Shown: positions 9,437 to 17,979 of the stretch, piece by piece
Layout: every line of letters begins with the position of its first letter
How positions within the stretch are numbered: the stretch's first letter is position 1
Assembly (NCBI GenBank): GCA_001899255.1
Contig: MKVX01000005.1
Coordinates: 372,001-436,000 of the forward strand
Direction of reading: 5' to 3'
From: Rhizobiales bacterium 62-47
GTDB lineage: Bacteria; Pseudomonadota; Alphaproteobacteria; Rhizobiales; Xanthobacteraceae
Length of the DNA: 64,000 nucleotides
The notes under the pieces: generated by a model
Databases searched by the model: none
What the model was told of the DNA's origin: nothing
The model's input: only the letters and a program-made list of their open reading frames with translations
Program-made: the position numbers and the translations under genes

Positions 9437-11128
9437 CTAGCTGGCCAGCGACACCGAGGGGGCCGCGATTTCGCGCTGGCCGTGCTGCGCCACGGTGTTG
9501 CGACCCTGGCGTTTGGCGACGTAGAGCGCCGCGTCCGCCGCCTCGATCAGATCGGCGGGGCGCTGGGTGTCGTTGGGGCGGGTCGATGCCACGCCGACGC
9601 TGACGGTCACGGTCTGATAGGAACTGGCGCCGTGGGCAATGGCCAGCGCCTGCACCGCGGCGCGGATCATTTCGGCGGTTTGCAGCGCCCGAACCGCACC
9701 GGAGCCGGGCAGCAGCACGCAGAACTCCTCGCCGCCGTAGCGCGCGGCGAAGCCGGCTGTGGTGCCGGCAATCAGATCGAGTGTTTCGCCGAGCCGGCGC
9801 AGGCAGGCGTCGCCTTCCAAGTGGCCGTAGCTGTCGTTGAACAGCTTGAATTGATCGACATCGATCATCACCAGCGACAGTTCGCTCTCGAGTTGCGTGG
9901 CCTTCAGCCATTCGAAATCGAACCGGCTCTGGAAGCCGCGCCGGTTGGCGAGGCCGGACACCGGATCGATCGCGGCCATCACCGCAAGCCGGTTGTTGCT
10001 GGCCACCAGCTCGCGTTCGCGCTGGCCGAGCTGCGCCGCCATGGCGTTGAAGGCGCGGGCCAGCGGTTTGAACTCGGCCGGCAATTCCTTGCTTTCGGCG
10101 CGGGTGGTGTGGTCGCCGCGGCCAAATCGCACCGCCTGCGCGGTCAAGGCGCGAATCGGCTTGATCACCAGCACATCGGCGGCGAACAGCGCGCCGAGCA
10201 GCACCATCACGCCGACCATGCCGAGCTGAAAATAGGCGCTGCGAATGTCGCGGTTGATGCCGGCGGTGACGGTGGCTTCGTCGATGCTGACGATCAGCCG
10301 CGCGTCGGTGCCGGGCACTTCGGCGAAGGAGATGGTGCGTTGCCGGTTGTCCGGACCGATATGCGCGATGATGCCGGTCTTGCTGCCGGTCGCGGCTTCC
10401 TGGGTGCGGATCGCCGGCAGCACCGTCTTGTCCTCCAAGTGTTGGGTAATCATGCTGGCGAGATCGTCGGGCGCGGCGAGCACGACGCCGTTGCTGTCGA
10501 CCAGCACGGCGGTGACGCCGGGGCGGTCGCCGAGGTTGTTCATCACGCGCGACATCCAGTCGAGATTGAGGCCGGCGACGACCACCGAATCGGCGAGGCT
10601 GTCGATGGCCGCGATCGGATAGGCGGCGATCACCGCCGGCTGGCTGGTGACGCGGCTGAACAGATAGTCGCTGAGCACGAACTGGCCGCTGCTCACGGCG
10701 CGCTTCCAGTAATCGCGATCGCCGAGATTCATGCCGATCAGCTTTGGCTCCGTCGAGCACAGCACGCGGCCGGTGCCGTTCGTAACCGAGAGACTATTGA
10801 TCCATGGCAGATCGACGCGCAGGCCGGCACGCATCACCGCGCAAGGCTGGCCGGCATCGGTGCCGAGCGCATAAACGTAGGCCGAGGATTTCAGCACCGC
10901 TTCGACCGACGACACCACCTCGCGTTGCGAATCGGCAGTGTGGCGGGCGAGTTTCTTGTATTCGTTGGAGGCGAACGCAATCTGCTTGGCGCGGGCGTCT
11001 TCCAGCGAGCGCGCGCGCTCCAGCATCAGCGGCACGACCATGATCAGCGCCAGCAACACCAGCCGGCCGCGGATTCCGAGAACTTTCTTGAGTTTGACTC
11101 GTTTGCGGCCGAAACTGATCCGCGACAT
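9437..11128 (-). CDS. Membrane-bound diguanylate cyclase (extracytoplasmic sensor - HAMP - GGDEF)
   Basis: Predicted to make cyclic di-GMP from GTP. The 563-residue protein has a TM segment at about residues 20-36, a periplasmic double-Cache-like region up to about 295 (DRDYWKRAVSSGQFVLSDYL is typical), a second TM near 300-325, a HAMP linker (VIKPIRALTAQAVRFGRGD) and a GGDEF domain with the intact active motif RYGGEEF. The residues preceding GGEEF contain no RxxD I-site, so product inhibition is not evident. The ATG at 11128 follows AAGGGG at 6-base spacing and is preferred to the in-frame start at 11164. Ligand and targets are unknown, but a PilZ-domain glycosyltransferase is encoded at 26.2 kb. 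Confidence 0.92.
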   Translation of the reverse strand: MSRISFGRKRVKLKKVLGIRGRLVLLALIMVVPLMLERARSLEDARAKQIAFASNEYKKLARHTADSQREVVSSVEAVLKSSAYVYALGTDAGQPCAVMRAGLRVDLPWINSLSVTNGTGRVLCSTEPKLIGMNLGDRDYWKRAVSSGQFVLSDYLFSRVTSQPAVIAAYPIAAIDSLADSVVVAGLNLDWMSRVMNNLGDRPGVTAVLVDSNGVVLAAPDDLASMITQHLEDKTVLPAIRTQEAATGSKTGIIAHIGPDNRQRTISFAEVPGTDARLIVSIDEATVTAGINRDIRSAYFQLGMVGVMVLLGALFAADVLVIKPIRALTAQAVRFGRGDHTTRAESKELPAEFKPLARAFNAMAAQLGQRERELVASNNRLAVMAAIDPVSGLANRRGFQSRFDFEWLKATQLESELSLVMIDVDQFKLFNDSYGHLEGDACLRRLGETLDLIAGTTAGFAARYGGEEFCVLLPGSGAVRALQTAEMIRAAVQALAIAHGASSYQTVTVSVGVASTRPNDTQRPADLIEAADAALYVAKRQGRNTVAQHGQREIAAPSVSLAS

Positions 11129-11235
11129 CGTATTCCCCTTGCCCCGCATCACTGCTAGCAGCAACGGCTCAAGGAGCTTTTCCGGATTTCGTTCAAATTT
11201 GAACGATCGCGCCCGTTTAGGATTCGAACTGCATC

Positions 11236-11937
11236 ATGCCGACGTCGTCAGCCTCGCCATTAACGCCATCTTCACCAAGCGGGCTCGCCGCCGTGGAGCA
11301 CGACATCGCGCGCGCCTGCGCCGATGCGCGCCGCGACCGCGCCTCGGTGACGCTGATTGCGGTGTCGAAGACCTTCGCGGCGGATGCGATTGCGCCGGTG
11401 ATCGCCGCCGGTCAGCGGGTGTTCGGCGAGAATCGCGTGCAGGAGGCCAAGGCCAAGTGGCCGGAACTGATGGCGGCGCATCCGGACATCGCGCTGCATC
11501 TGATCGGGCCGCTGCAATCCAACAAGACGAAGGAAGCGGTGGCGCTGTTCGACGCGATCCATTCCGTCGACCGGCCAAGCCTGTGCGAGGCGCTGAGCAA
11601 GGAATTCGCGCGGCAGCCGCGCCGCCCGGAATTGTTCGTGCAGATCAATACCGGCGAGGAGCCGCAGAAGGCCGGCATCGCGCCCACCGACGCTGACGAT
11701 TTTCTCGCGCGCTGCCGCGACACTTACGGCCTGAGCATCGCCGGGCTGATGTGCATTCCGCCCGCCGACGAAGCGCCGGCGCCACATTTCGCGCTGACGG
11801 CGAGGATCGCCGCGCGCAACGGCCTGCAAAAACTGTCGATGGGCATGAGCGCCGACTTCGCCGTCGCCATCGCGTTCGGTGCAACGCATGTGCGGGTCGG
11901 CTCGGCGATTTTCGGCACGCGCCCGAAGCCAGCCTGA
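11236..11937 (+). CDS. YggS-family pyridoxal-phosphate-binding protein
   Basis: Member of the YggS/PROSC family (PLP homeostasis protein PLPBP), a single-domain alanine-racemase-like barrel that binds PLP. The 233-residue protein has the PLP lysine in LIAVSKTF, plus VFGENRVQEAKAKW, HLIGPLQSNK, LSMGMSADF and VRVGSAIFG, all family hallmarks. It is transcribed divergently from the diguanylate cyclase. A DUF1330-type gene follows after an 11-base gap and is probably co-transcribed. Confidence 0.94.
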   Translation: MPTSSASPLTPSSPSGLAAVEHDIARACADARRDRASVTLIAVSKTFAADAIAPVIAAGQRVFGENRVQEAKAKWPELMAAHPDIALHLIGPLQSNKTKEAVALFDAIHSVDRPSLCEALSKEFARQPRRPELFVQINTGEEPQKAGIAPTDADDFLARCRDTYGLSIAGLMCIPPADEAPAPHFALTARIAARNGLQKLSMGMSADFAVAIAFGATHVRVGSAIFGTRPKPA

Positions 11938-11948
11938 AAGGAAACGAT

Positions 11949-12374
11949 GTGAGCGGTCATATCGATCCCACCAAAGACGTCTTCGCCCAATTTCGGAACG
12001 ACAATCGTCCCGGTCCGATTCACATGCTGAATCTGGTCCGGCTGCACGATCAGGCGCGCTATCCCGACGGCCGCAAGGCCACCGGCGCGCAAGCCTATGC
12101 CGCCTATGGCCGCGAGAGCGGGCCAGTGTTTGCGCGACTCGGCGGCCGCATCGTCTGGCGCGGCAAGTTCGAACTGATGCTGATCGGGCCGTCGAGCGAG
12201 CGCTGGGACCACTGCTTCATCGCCGAATATCCATCGGTCGCCGCATTCGTCGAGATGATCCGCGATCCGGTTTATCGCGAGGCGGTGAAGCATCGCCAGG
12301 CGGCAGTGGAGGATTCCCGCCTGATCCGCACGATGCCGCAGGATGTCGGAGCCGGATTCGGCGACGTCGGGTAA
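11949..12374 (+). CDS. DUF1330-family protein
   Basis: A 141-residue protein from a GTG start at 11949, preceded by AAAGGAAA at suitable spacing. It resembles the DUF1330 ferredoxin-like alpha+beta barrel family (PIHMLNLVRLHDQARYPDG, GGRIVWRGKFE, AEYPSVAAFVEMIRDPVYREAVKHR). Function is not established for this family. The reading frame is open further upstream (to 11751), but that would overlap yggS by nearly 190 bases, so the GTG after the yggS stop is preferred. It probably forms an operon with yggS. Confidence 0.85.
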   Translation: MSGHIDPTKDVFAQFRNDNRPGPIHMLNLVRLHDQARYPDGRKATGAQAYAAYGRESGPVFARLGGRIVWRGKFELMLIGPSSERWDHCFIAEYPSVAAFVEMIRDPVYREAVKHRQAAVEDSRLIRTMPQDVGAGFGDVG

Positions 12375-12409
12375 GCGGTTGCGCCGCCGTCATTCGCGGT
12401 GCGTCACCT

Positions 12410-12979
12410 TCACCCGACGCGGATTTGCGTGCGCGGTCCGATCCGCGCCAACAGCCGCAGCATGGCGGCGCGGCGCATCGCGACGCAGCCGGCGGTGGGG
12501 CCGAAATTATCGCGCGCCAGATGCAGGAACACCGCGCTGCCGCGCCGGGTGACACGCGGCCGGGTGTTGTGATCGATTTCGATGATGAAGTCGTAGAGGT
12601 GGTCGGTGCGGGCGAGCCGATCGCCGGCTTGTCCCCGGGTCAGCCGGATGGCGCGGTTGTAGTGGCGGTCGGACGGCTCCTCGCACCAGGCATCCTGCGG
12701 CATGATGCGGCGGACCGGCAAGCGCGTGCGCGGACGGGGCCAGCGGTCGGCCCGCCACCACAGCCGTAGCGGGTGAAACATGCCGCGCGGCGTACCGCCG
12801 TCGCCTTCGAACTTGTTGGCAAGGATGCCGCCCCGGCCGAGCGCCACCGGGATCGCCTGCCCGTCTGCCACGAGCCAGCCCCGGCTGCGTTGCCCGGCGG
12901 CTGGGCGGACGGTGACTGCCGACAGCGGCCGATCACGCCGATGTGTCTGGTAAGTGCCTGAAAAACGGGACTTTCCCAT
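12410..12979 (-). CDS. L,D-transpeptidase catalytic-domain (YkuD-type) protein
   Basis: A 189-residue protein with the L,D-transpeptidase signature H153 (FLHLARDNFGPTAGCVAM) and catalytic C165, in the short form of the domain seen in proteins such as YafK/YcfS relatives. Such enzymes make 3-3 peptidoglycan cross-links or attach proteins to peptidoglycan in the periplasm. The N-terminus (MGKSRFSGTYQTHRR) shows no obvious signal peptide, which is unusual for a periplasmic enzyme; an alternative upstream start does not supply one either. It is convergent with the DUF1330 gene. Confidence 0.85.
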   Translation of the reverse strand: MGKSRFSGTYQTHRRDRPLSAVTVRPAAGQRSRGWLVADGQAIPVALGRGGILANKFEGDGGTPRGMFHPLRLWWRADRWPRPRTRLPVRRIMPQDAWCEEPSDRHYNRAIRLTRGQAGDRLARTDHLYDFIIEIDHNTRPRVTRRGSAVFLHLARDNFGPTAGCVAMRRAAMLRLLARIGPRTQIRVG

Positions 12980-13248
12980 GGCGGGCGCGAACTCCGGCTT
13001 GAACTTTCGACGGCACGTGCTCTATTGCGCCCCCGCGAGATCGGGGCGAACGGACCGGCTTTGAGGTAAAGTACACTTGATTGCGAATCGGTAACTAGGG
13101 CCGCGAATCTGGAGTGCGCTCGAAGCGCTTGCCGAGAAAATAGGGCGAACTTCTGAACCACACTAGTTCCCGGGCCAAATCGAACCTATCTCTATCGTCT
13201 CTGCCCTCTTGCGCCCGTCGCGCGCGCCTGCTCGAAGGACAGCCATCC

Positions 13249-13935
13249 ATGGCCAATGCCCGCAAAATCCTCATTGTGGATGACGACACCGATTTGCGCG
13301 ACGCGCTGGTCGAACAACTGTCGCTGCACGAAGAGTTCGAGGCCTCCGCCGTCGATACCGGCGCGAAGGGCGCATCCGCCGCCAAGGCACAGGCTCCGGA
13401 CCTGGTGCTGATGGATGTCGGCCTGCCCGATACCGACGGCCGCGAGGTTGTCCGCTCGCTGCGCAAGGGCGGCTTCAAGGCGCCGATCATCATGCTGACC
13501 GGGCACGACACCGATTCCGATACCATCCTCGGGCTGGAATCCGGCGCCAACGATTACGTGGTCAAGCCGTTCCGCTTCGCCGTGCTGCTGGCGCGCATCC
13601 GCGCCCAATTGCGGCAACACGAGGCCAGCGAGGACGCGGTGTTCTCGGTCGGGCCCTACAGTTTCCGCCCCGGCTCCAAGATGCTGACCGGCGCCAACGC
13701 CAAGAAGGTGCGGCTGACCGAGAAGGAAACCGCCATCCTGCGCTTCCTCTATCGCGCCGGCCAGCAGCCGGTGTCGCGCGAGACGCTGCTGCAGGAGGTC
13801 TGGGGCTATAACTCCGGCGTCACCACCCACACGCTGGAAACCCACATCTACCGGCTGCGCCAGAAGATCGAGAAGGACGCCGCCAGCCCGGAGATTCTGG
13901 TGACGGAAGCCGGTGGCTACAAGCTGGTGCCGTGA
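13249..13935 (+). CDS. OmpR/PhoB-type response regulator, CenR/OtpR-like
   Basis: Two-component response regulator with a receiver domain (acidic pocket D11-D12, phospho-acceptor D56 in LVLMDVGLP, T84, K106 in VVKPF) and a C-terminal winged helix (ETHIYRLRQKIEKD). At 228 residues it is full length. Sequence character and the directly following cyclic-nucleotide-binding gene recall the Brucella otpR locus and Caulobacter CenR, regulators of the cell envelope. That assignment is inference from context. No histidine kinase is adjacent. An AAGGA precedes the ATG at about 10 bases. Confidence 0.9.
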   Translation: MANARKILIVDDDTDLRDALVEQLSLHEEFEASAVDTGAKGASAAKAQAPDLVLMDVGLPDTDGREVVRSLRKGGFKAPIIMLTGHDTDSDTILGLESGANDYVVKPFRFAVLLARIRAQLRQHEASEDAVFSVGPYSFRPGSKMLTGANAKKVRLTEKETAILRFLYRAGQQPVSRETLLQEVWGYNSGVTTHTLETHIYRLRQKIEKDAASPEILVTEAGGYKLVP

Positions 13936-13974
13936 TACGGTTGCGACGATTCGTAACCAGCGCGTACTCCCCCG

Positions 13975-14424
13975 ATGTCGATCGAAGATGATGTCATCCT
14001 GCTCGACCGCGTCCCGACAATTCACCTGTTGGGCAACGCGGCGATCCGCATGCTGGCGATCGGCTCCGAACAGCAGGAGTTCGCACGCGGCTCGGTGCTT
14101 TTCCGCGCCGGCGACGAGGCGGATTGCGGCTACGTCGTGCAGAGCGGCGGTTTTCGCGTCAGCTTTGGCGACAGCGCTCGCCACGATGTCACCGCCGGGC
14201 CCGGATCTCTGATCGGCGAACTGGCGCTGATCGTGGCAATGAAACGCCCGGCGACCGCGACCGCGCTGGAATATTCCTCGGTGATCCGGCTGAGCCGCAC
14301 GCTGTTTCAACGCGTGCTGGAAAACGATCCCGATGCCGCGCTTCGGTTGCGCGACGATCTCGCCAATCGCGCAGGGCAGGCCACCAGCGATATCGTGCTG
14401 GTCGGTTCGCGGCTGAACATTTAG
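13975..14424 (+). CDS. Cyclic-nucleotide-binding-domain protein
   Basis: A 149-residue protein made almost wholly of one cNMP-binding beta-roll: FARGSVLFRAGDEADCGYVVQSG, then a GSLIGELALI segment matching the phosphate-binding-cassette region and KRPATATALEYSSVIRLSR. No DNA-binding domain follows, so it is not a Crp/Fnr regulator. It lies 39 bp after the response-regulator gene and is probably in its operon. The same pairing occurs in Brucella (otpR with a 'cAMP-dependent protein kinase regulatory subunit'-like gene), suggesting a conserved signalling partnership. Confidence 0.85.
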   Translation: MSIEDDVILLDRVPTIHLLGNAAIRMLAIGSEQQEFARGSVLFRAGDEADCGYVVQSGGFRVSFGDSARHDVTAGPGSLIGELALIVAMKRPATATALEYSSVIRLSRTLFQRVLENDPDAALRLRDDLANRAGQATSDIVLVGSRLNI

Positions 14425-14435
14425 CGCACTTCTCC

Positions 14436-14531
14436 GTCACCCTGAGGCGGCGGCTCCTTCAGCGGCTCTCGAAGGGCGGCGGCCTCATCCTTCGAGGCTC
14501 CACGCTTCGCGTGTCGCACCTCAGGATGACG
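14436..14531. repeat. Two REP-type palindromes
   Basis: Two palindromes in the convergent gap after the cNMP-binding gene: 14436-14480 (GTCACCCTGAGGCGGCGGC to CTCTCGAAGGGCGGCGG) and 14486-14529 (CATCCTTCGAGGCTCC to CGCACCTCAGGATGA). They belong to the same family as the copies near 3.6, 4.7, 19.8 and 50.5 kb. Confidence 0.8.
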
Positions 14532-14572
14532 GCAGAACCTTCCATTCACAATCGTTGCAGGCAGGGCGATCG

Positions 14573-15502
14573 TTACGCCGGTACTTCTTCTTCGATCTGC
14601 GCCTGCTGCCGCGCGAGGCCGATCAGCCAGCGATGGAAGTCGCGCGCGCCGTGCTTGTCGAACACCGACTGCTGCCAGGCGAAGTAATACGGCGACGACA
14701 GTTTCAGCCGGTGGGGGAACGGCGCGACGAGGCGGCCCTCTTTCAAGTCGTCGATGATCATCGAATGCTGCGCCAGCGCCACGCCACGGCCGTTGAGCGC
14801 GGCTTCGATGGCCAGACTCGACAGCGAGAAGATGAACGGATCGCGATAACCTTCGAGCGAGACGCCGGCCTGCTTGAACCAGTCCTGCCAGGTCGGCGGC
14901 GGTTCGAGGATCGGCGCCCATTCGATGTTCAGCAACCGATACGCCAACAGATCGGCCGGCGATTTCAGCGGGGGTCCGTCACGCAACAGCTTCGGGCTGC
15001 ACACCGGGATCAGGCTGTCGGTGTAGAGTGCCACCGAATTCTCGAACTGCCGCGTCTTGTCATGATAGGAGATGCGGAAATCGACCTGGCCGGAACCGGC
15101 CGCCGGCTCCGAGATGGTGCCTTCGAGATGCATGCTGATTTCCGGATGCATCTGCTGCCACTCGAACATGCGCGGCGCCAGCCAGCGGCTGGCGAGCAGC
15201 GGCAGCGCACTGACCAGCAAGGTGTTGGGCCGCCGCGACGCCAGCGTTTCGGTGTGGGCGTTGCGCAGATTCTGCAGCGCGGTTGAAATCGAACGGTGAT
15301 AGATCTGGCCGAATTCGGTGAGCTGCAGCCGCGCCGAATTGCGCGAGATCAGTTGCAGGCCGAGCGCGTCTTCGAGAATCTTGATCTGCTGGCTCACCGC
15401 ACCGGGCGACACTGCAAGCTCGGTCGCCGCGCGCTTCATGCTCATGCATTTGCCGACGGCATCGAACACCAGAAGGGCACGCAGGGGCGGCAGGTTGTCC
15501 AT
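14573..15502 (-). CDS. LysR-family transcriptional regulator
   Basis: A 309-residue regulator with the N-terminal winged HTH (LRALLVFDAVGKCMSMKRAATELAVSPGAVSQQIKILE shown by its parts MKRAATELAVSPGAVSQQ) and a substrate-binding co-inducer domain of the GcvA type. It is encoded downstream of, and on the same strand as, the diiron/reductase/binding-protein operon, but a hairpin terminator at 15668-15700 separates them. It is a plausible regulator of that operon by proximity. The inducer is unknown. Confidence 0.92.
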   Translation of the reverse strand: MDNLPPLRALLVFDAVGKCMSMKRAATELAVSPGAVSQQIKILEDALGLQLISRNSARLQLTEFGQIYHRSISTALQNLRNAHTETLASRRPNTLLVSALPLLASRWLAPRMFEWQQMHPEISMHLEGTISEPAAGSGQVDFRISYHDKTRQFENSVALYTDSLIPVCSPKLLRDGPPLKSPADLLAYRLLNIEWAPILEPPPTWQDWFKQAGVSLEGYRDPFIFSLSSLAIEAALNGRGVALAQHSMIIDDLKEGRLVAPFPHRLKLSSPYYFAWQQSVFDKHGARDFHRWLIGLARQQAQIEEEVPA

Positions 15503-15667
15503 TTCGTCTTTCGTGACGGGATGTTGACAGCCGCTCTTGTTATCACAAAACAGCGGCCGGCCTTAGTGATTTTGCCGCAGCCATCGGTCGCGCGGTGTTT
15601 CAGCGCAAGCGATGGTGAATCGCGCAATGCGACGCAATGCGGCGGGTTGCGAACGCCAAAAATACGA

Positions 15668-15700
15668 CCGGCCCCGGGCAGTTCGCCTGCGCGGGGCCGG
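15668..15700 (-). terminator. Probable intrinsic terminator of the binding-protein operon
   Basis: CCGGCCCC (15668-15675) pairs with GGGGCCGG (15693-15700). Read on the minus strand the hairpin is followed by TCGTATTTTTGG. It lies about 55 bp past the stop of the minus-strand binding-protein gene and before the LysR gene, so it should end the diiron-reductase-binding-protein transcript. Confidence 0.7.
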
Positions 15701-15754
15701 ATGGTTCGAAGTCAGTGGTCGATCTTCAGCCCGACGGTGATCGTGCGTTGCCTG

Positions 15755-16915
15755 TTATCTGAGCAACTGCACCTTGCCCTGCACGATCTTGACGAAGTGG
15801 ACCTGCGGCACGCTCTGCCCGCTCTCCTTGCCGGCCGGCCCGGACTTGGCGAAGTGAACCTCGCCATTCAGCGTCGGTACCTTGATGTCCCACATCGCCT
15901 GACGGATGGCTTCGGGATCGGCACTGCCGGCCTTCTTGATCGCCGCCGCGATGACCTGAATGCCATCATAGCCACGGAAACTTTCGGTCAGACCGGCGGC
16001 GTTGAAGCCCTTGCTGGCCCATGCCTTGATGAAAGTCTTCGAGCGGTCGGGATAGGCCGTCTGGTCCGGCGTCCACGGCGTGAAGAAAATCAGATGCGTG
16101 GAGTTGTCGGCGGCGGAGCCGGCCTGTTCGATGAGCTGATCGGGATTCTGCGAGCCACCGGTGGTGATGACCTGCTTGTTGAGGCTGAGCGCCTTGATCT
16201 GCTTCAGCACCAGCGTCAATTGTTCGACGGCGGTGGTGACGATCAACGTATCGGAGTCGCTGGTTTTGATCTTGGCGAGCTGGGCGCTGACGTCCTGCGA
16301 GCCCTGATCCATGTATTCGGTCAGGCCGATGGTGACGTTGTTGGCCTTGAACATCTTGCCGAAGTCGGCAACCGTGCTGCGGCCCCAGTCGTTGTTGATG
16401 GCGAGGAAGTCGGCCTTCTTCACCTTGAGGAAGTCGAGCTGCTTCTGCATGCCTTCGGCTTCGAGATAGGCCGGAGCGGAAATGCGGAAGATGTACGGAT
16501 TGCCGGCTTCGGTGATCTTGTTGGCGCCGGAGGTCTCGACCACCATCGGCACCTTGTACTGCTGGAGGATCGGCATCGCGGCCAGCGTCAGGGTCGAGCC
16601 CCACGCGCCGAGCACCACCGGCACCTTGTCGCGCGAGATCAGTTTCTCAGTGACGGCAGCCGACTCGGTCGGATTGCTCTTGTTGTCTTCGATGATGAGC
16701 TTGAGTTGCGAGCCAAGCACGCCGCCCGCCGCATTGATTTCCTCGACGGCGATCTTGGCGCCGTTCATGACGTAATTGCCGGAGGCCGCGAACGGTCCGG
16801 TCAACGGCATGTTGACGCCGATACTGATATCGGCGGCAGACGATGCCATGGTCGATGCAAGGACGATTCCGGTTGTGAGTGCAACACGTCGTCCGAGTGT
16901 CTTGAGCGCTTTCAT
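15755..16915 (-). CDS. ABC transporter substrate-binding protein, branched-chain amino acid (Leu/Ile/Val) type
   Basis: Periplasmic type I solute-binding protein (Peripla_BP_6) of 386 residues. It has a signal peptide (VALTTGIVLASTMASSAA, cleavage near residue 28), then ISIGVNMPLTGPFAASGNYVMNGAKIAVEEIN, and later IFRISAPAYLEAEGMQKQLDF. This family binds amino acids but also aromatic acids and amides. No permease or ATPase gene is in the window, so the binding protein is an orphan here. It is the third gene of the operon starting with the diiron protein, which suggests it captures the substrate of that enzyme pair. Ligand unknown. Confidence 0.92.
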   Translation of the reverse strand: MKALKTLGRRVALTTGIVLASTMASSAADISIGVNMPLTGPFAASGNYVMNGAKIAVEEINAAGGVLGSQLKLIIEDNKSNPTESAAVTEKLISRDKVPVVLGAWGSTLTLAAMPILQQYKVPMVVETSGANKITEAGNPYIFRISAPAYLEAEGMQKQLDFLKVKKADFLAINNDWGRSTVADFGKMFKANNVTIGLTEYMDQGSQDVSAQLAKIKTSDSDTLIVTTAVEQLTLVLKQIKALSLNKQVITTGGSQNPDQLIEQAGSAADNSTHLIFFTPWTPDQTAYPDRSKTFIKAWASKGFNAAGLTESFRGYDGIQVIAAAIKKAGSADPEAIRQAMWDIKVPTLNGEVHFAKSGPAGKESGQSVPQVHFVKIVQGKVQLLR

Positions 16916-16981
16916 GGACTTCCCCCTCGTTGTGGTTTTGTGTGGTGGTGACAGTAGAAACGATGGCAGTTCGTGAAGTGG

Positions 16982-17959
16982 CTAGAGATCGAGAATGAGT
17001 TGTTTGGATTTGGAACGTGACACGCACGGCAGGATCATCGTTCCGGAGTCGCGCTGATCGTCGCTGAGCAGATCGTCTTGATGATCAGGCGTTCCGCCGA
17101 GCACGGTGAGAAGGCAGGTGCCGCAGATGCCCGCCCGGCAGGAATTGGTGACTTTGTAACCGGCGTCTTCCAGCGCGCTGAGCAGGTTCTCGCCCGCTGC
17201 GACCTGAATGACGCGGCCGGATTTCGCCAGCACGACTTCGAAGCTGCCGTCGTCGGCCGATTCGCTGCGCTGGCGCGGCGAAAACCGCTCGCGGTGGAGC
17301 GATCCCGGCGGCCAGGTCTGGCAAACGGTTTCCACTGCATCGATCAGCGGGCCGGGGCCGCAGCAATACACCGCGGTGTTGGGCCGCAACCGGCTGAGGA
17401 AACGTTCGAGATCGATGATGCCGCATTCGTCTTGTGGAATCAGGAAGACGTTGCCGCTGTCGTAGTGGCGGATGCTGTCGAGAAAGGCCATCGAGGTGCG
17501 CGAGCGGCCGCCGTACACCAGCGTCCACGGCGTGCCGGCTGCGGTGGCCTGCTGCAGCATCGGCAGGATCGGCGTGATGCCGATGCCGCCGGCGATGAAC
17601 AGGTAACGTTCCGCGGGCACCAGATGGAAGTGATTGCGCGGCCCGACGACCTGGATCTGCTGGCCGGGGCGAATGTTGGCGTGGATGAACTGCGATCCGC
17701 CGCGGCTCGACGGATCGCGCAGCACCGCGATGCGCCAGTGGCTGCGGTCGGTGTAATCGCCGCACAGCGAGTACTGCCGCACCAGCCCGTTGCCGAGTTT
17801 GACATCGATGTGGGCGCCCGGCTGCCACTCCGGCACCGGGCGCCCATCGATCGTCGCCAGGTCGAGCGAAACGACGCTGTCGGATTCCCTCGTGGTCCGC
17901 AGAACCTGCAGCGGCATGGTGGTCTCAATGCTCTCAAGGACTGAAGGTTCTGCGCACAT
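16982..17959 (-). CDS. PDR/VanB-type ferredoxin-NAD(P)H oxidoreductase with C-terminal 2Fe-2S domain
   Basis: Single-chain electron-transfer reductase of the phthalate-dioxygenase-reductase type: a flavin-binding barrel (RQYSL at 61-65), a NAD-binding fold (FIAGGIGITPILPM around 121-134, YCCGPGPL near 198-205) and a plant-type 2Fe-2S ferredoxin domain at the C-terminus with C274, C279, C282 and C312 (SCRAGICGTC...PC). At 325 residues it is full length. Such reductases usually feed Rieske oxygenases. Here the partner gene 20 bp upstream encodes a diiron four-helix protein, so it most likely delivers electrons to that. ATG start at 17959; a second in-frame Met at residue 15 is possible. Confidence 0.93.
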   Translation of the reverse strand: MCAEPSVLESIETTMPLQVLRTTRESDSVVSLDLATIDGRPVPEWQPGAHIDVKLGNGLVRQYSLCGDYTDRSHWRIAVLRDPSSRGGSQFIHANIRPGQQIQVVGPRNHFHLVPAERYLFIAGGIGITPILPMLQQATAAGTPWTLVYGGRSRTSMAFLDSIRHYDSGNVFLIPQDECGIIDLERFLSRLRPNTAVYCCGPGPLIDAVETVCQTWPPGSLHRERFSPRQRSESADDGSFEVVLAKSGRVIQVAAGENLLSALEDAGYKVTNSCRAGICGTCLLTVLGGTPDHQDDLLSDDQRDSGTMILPCVSRSKSKQLILDL

Positions 17960-17979
17960 GGACGGATTCCTCGGCTGCG

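Noticed and set aside
9482-11158. 558-codon plus-strand frame opposite the diguanylate cyclase
   Set aside because: Antisense shadow; no motif, and the minus-strand gene has HAMP and GGEEF signatures.
12359-12417. Possible bidirectional terminator between the DUF1330 and L,D-transpeptidase genes
   Set aside because: GTCGGGT and ACCCGAC pair, but the loop is about 45 bases and there is no T-run on either strand.
15296-16951. Long plus-strand open frame opposite the LysR and binding-protein genes (551 codons)
   Set aside because: It is the antisense shadow of two clearly assigned genes in GC-rich DNA. The translation is His/Arg/Gly-rich with no domain.
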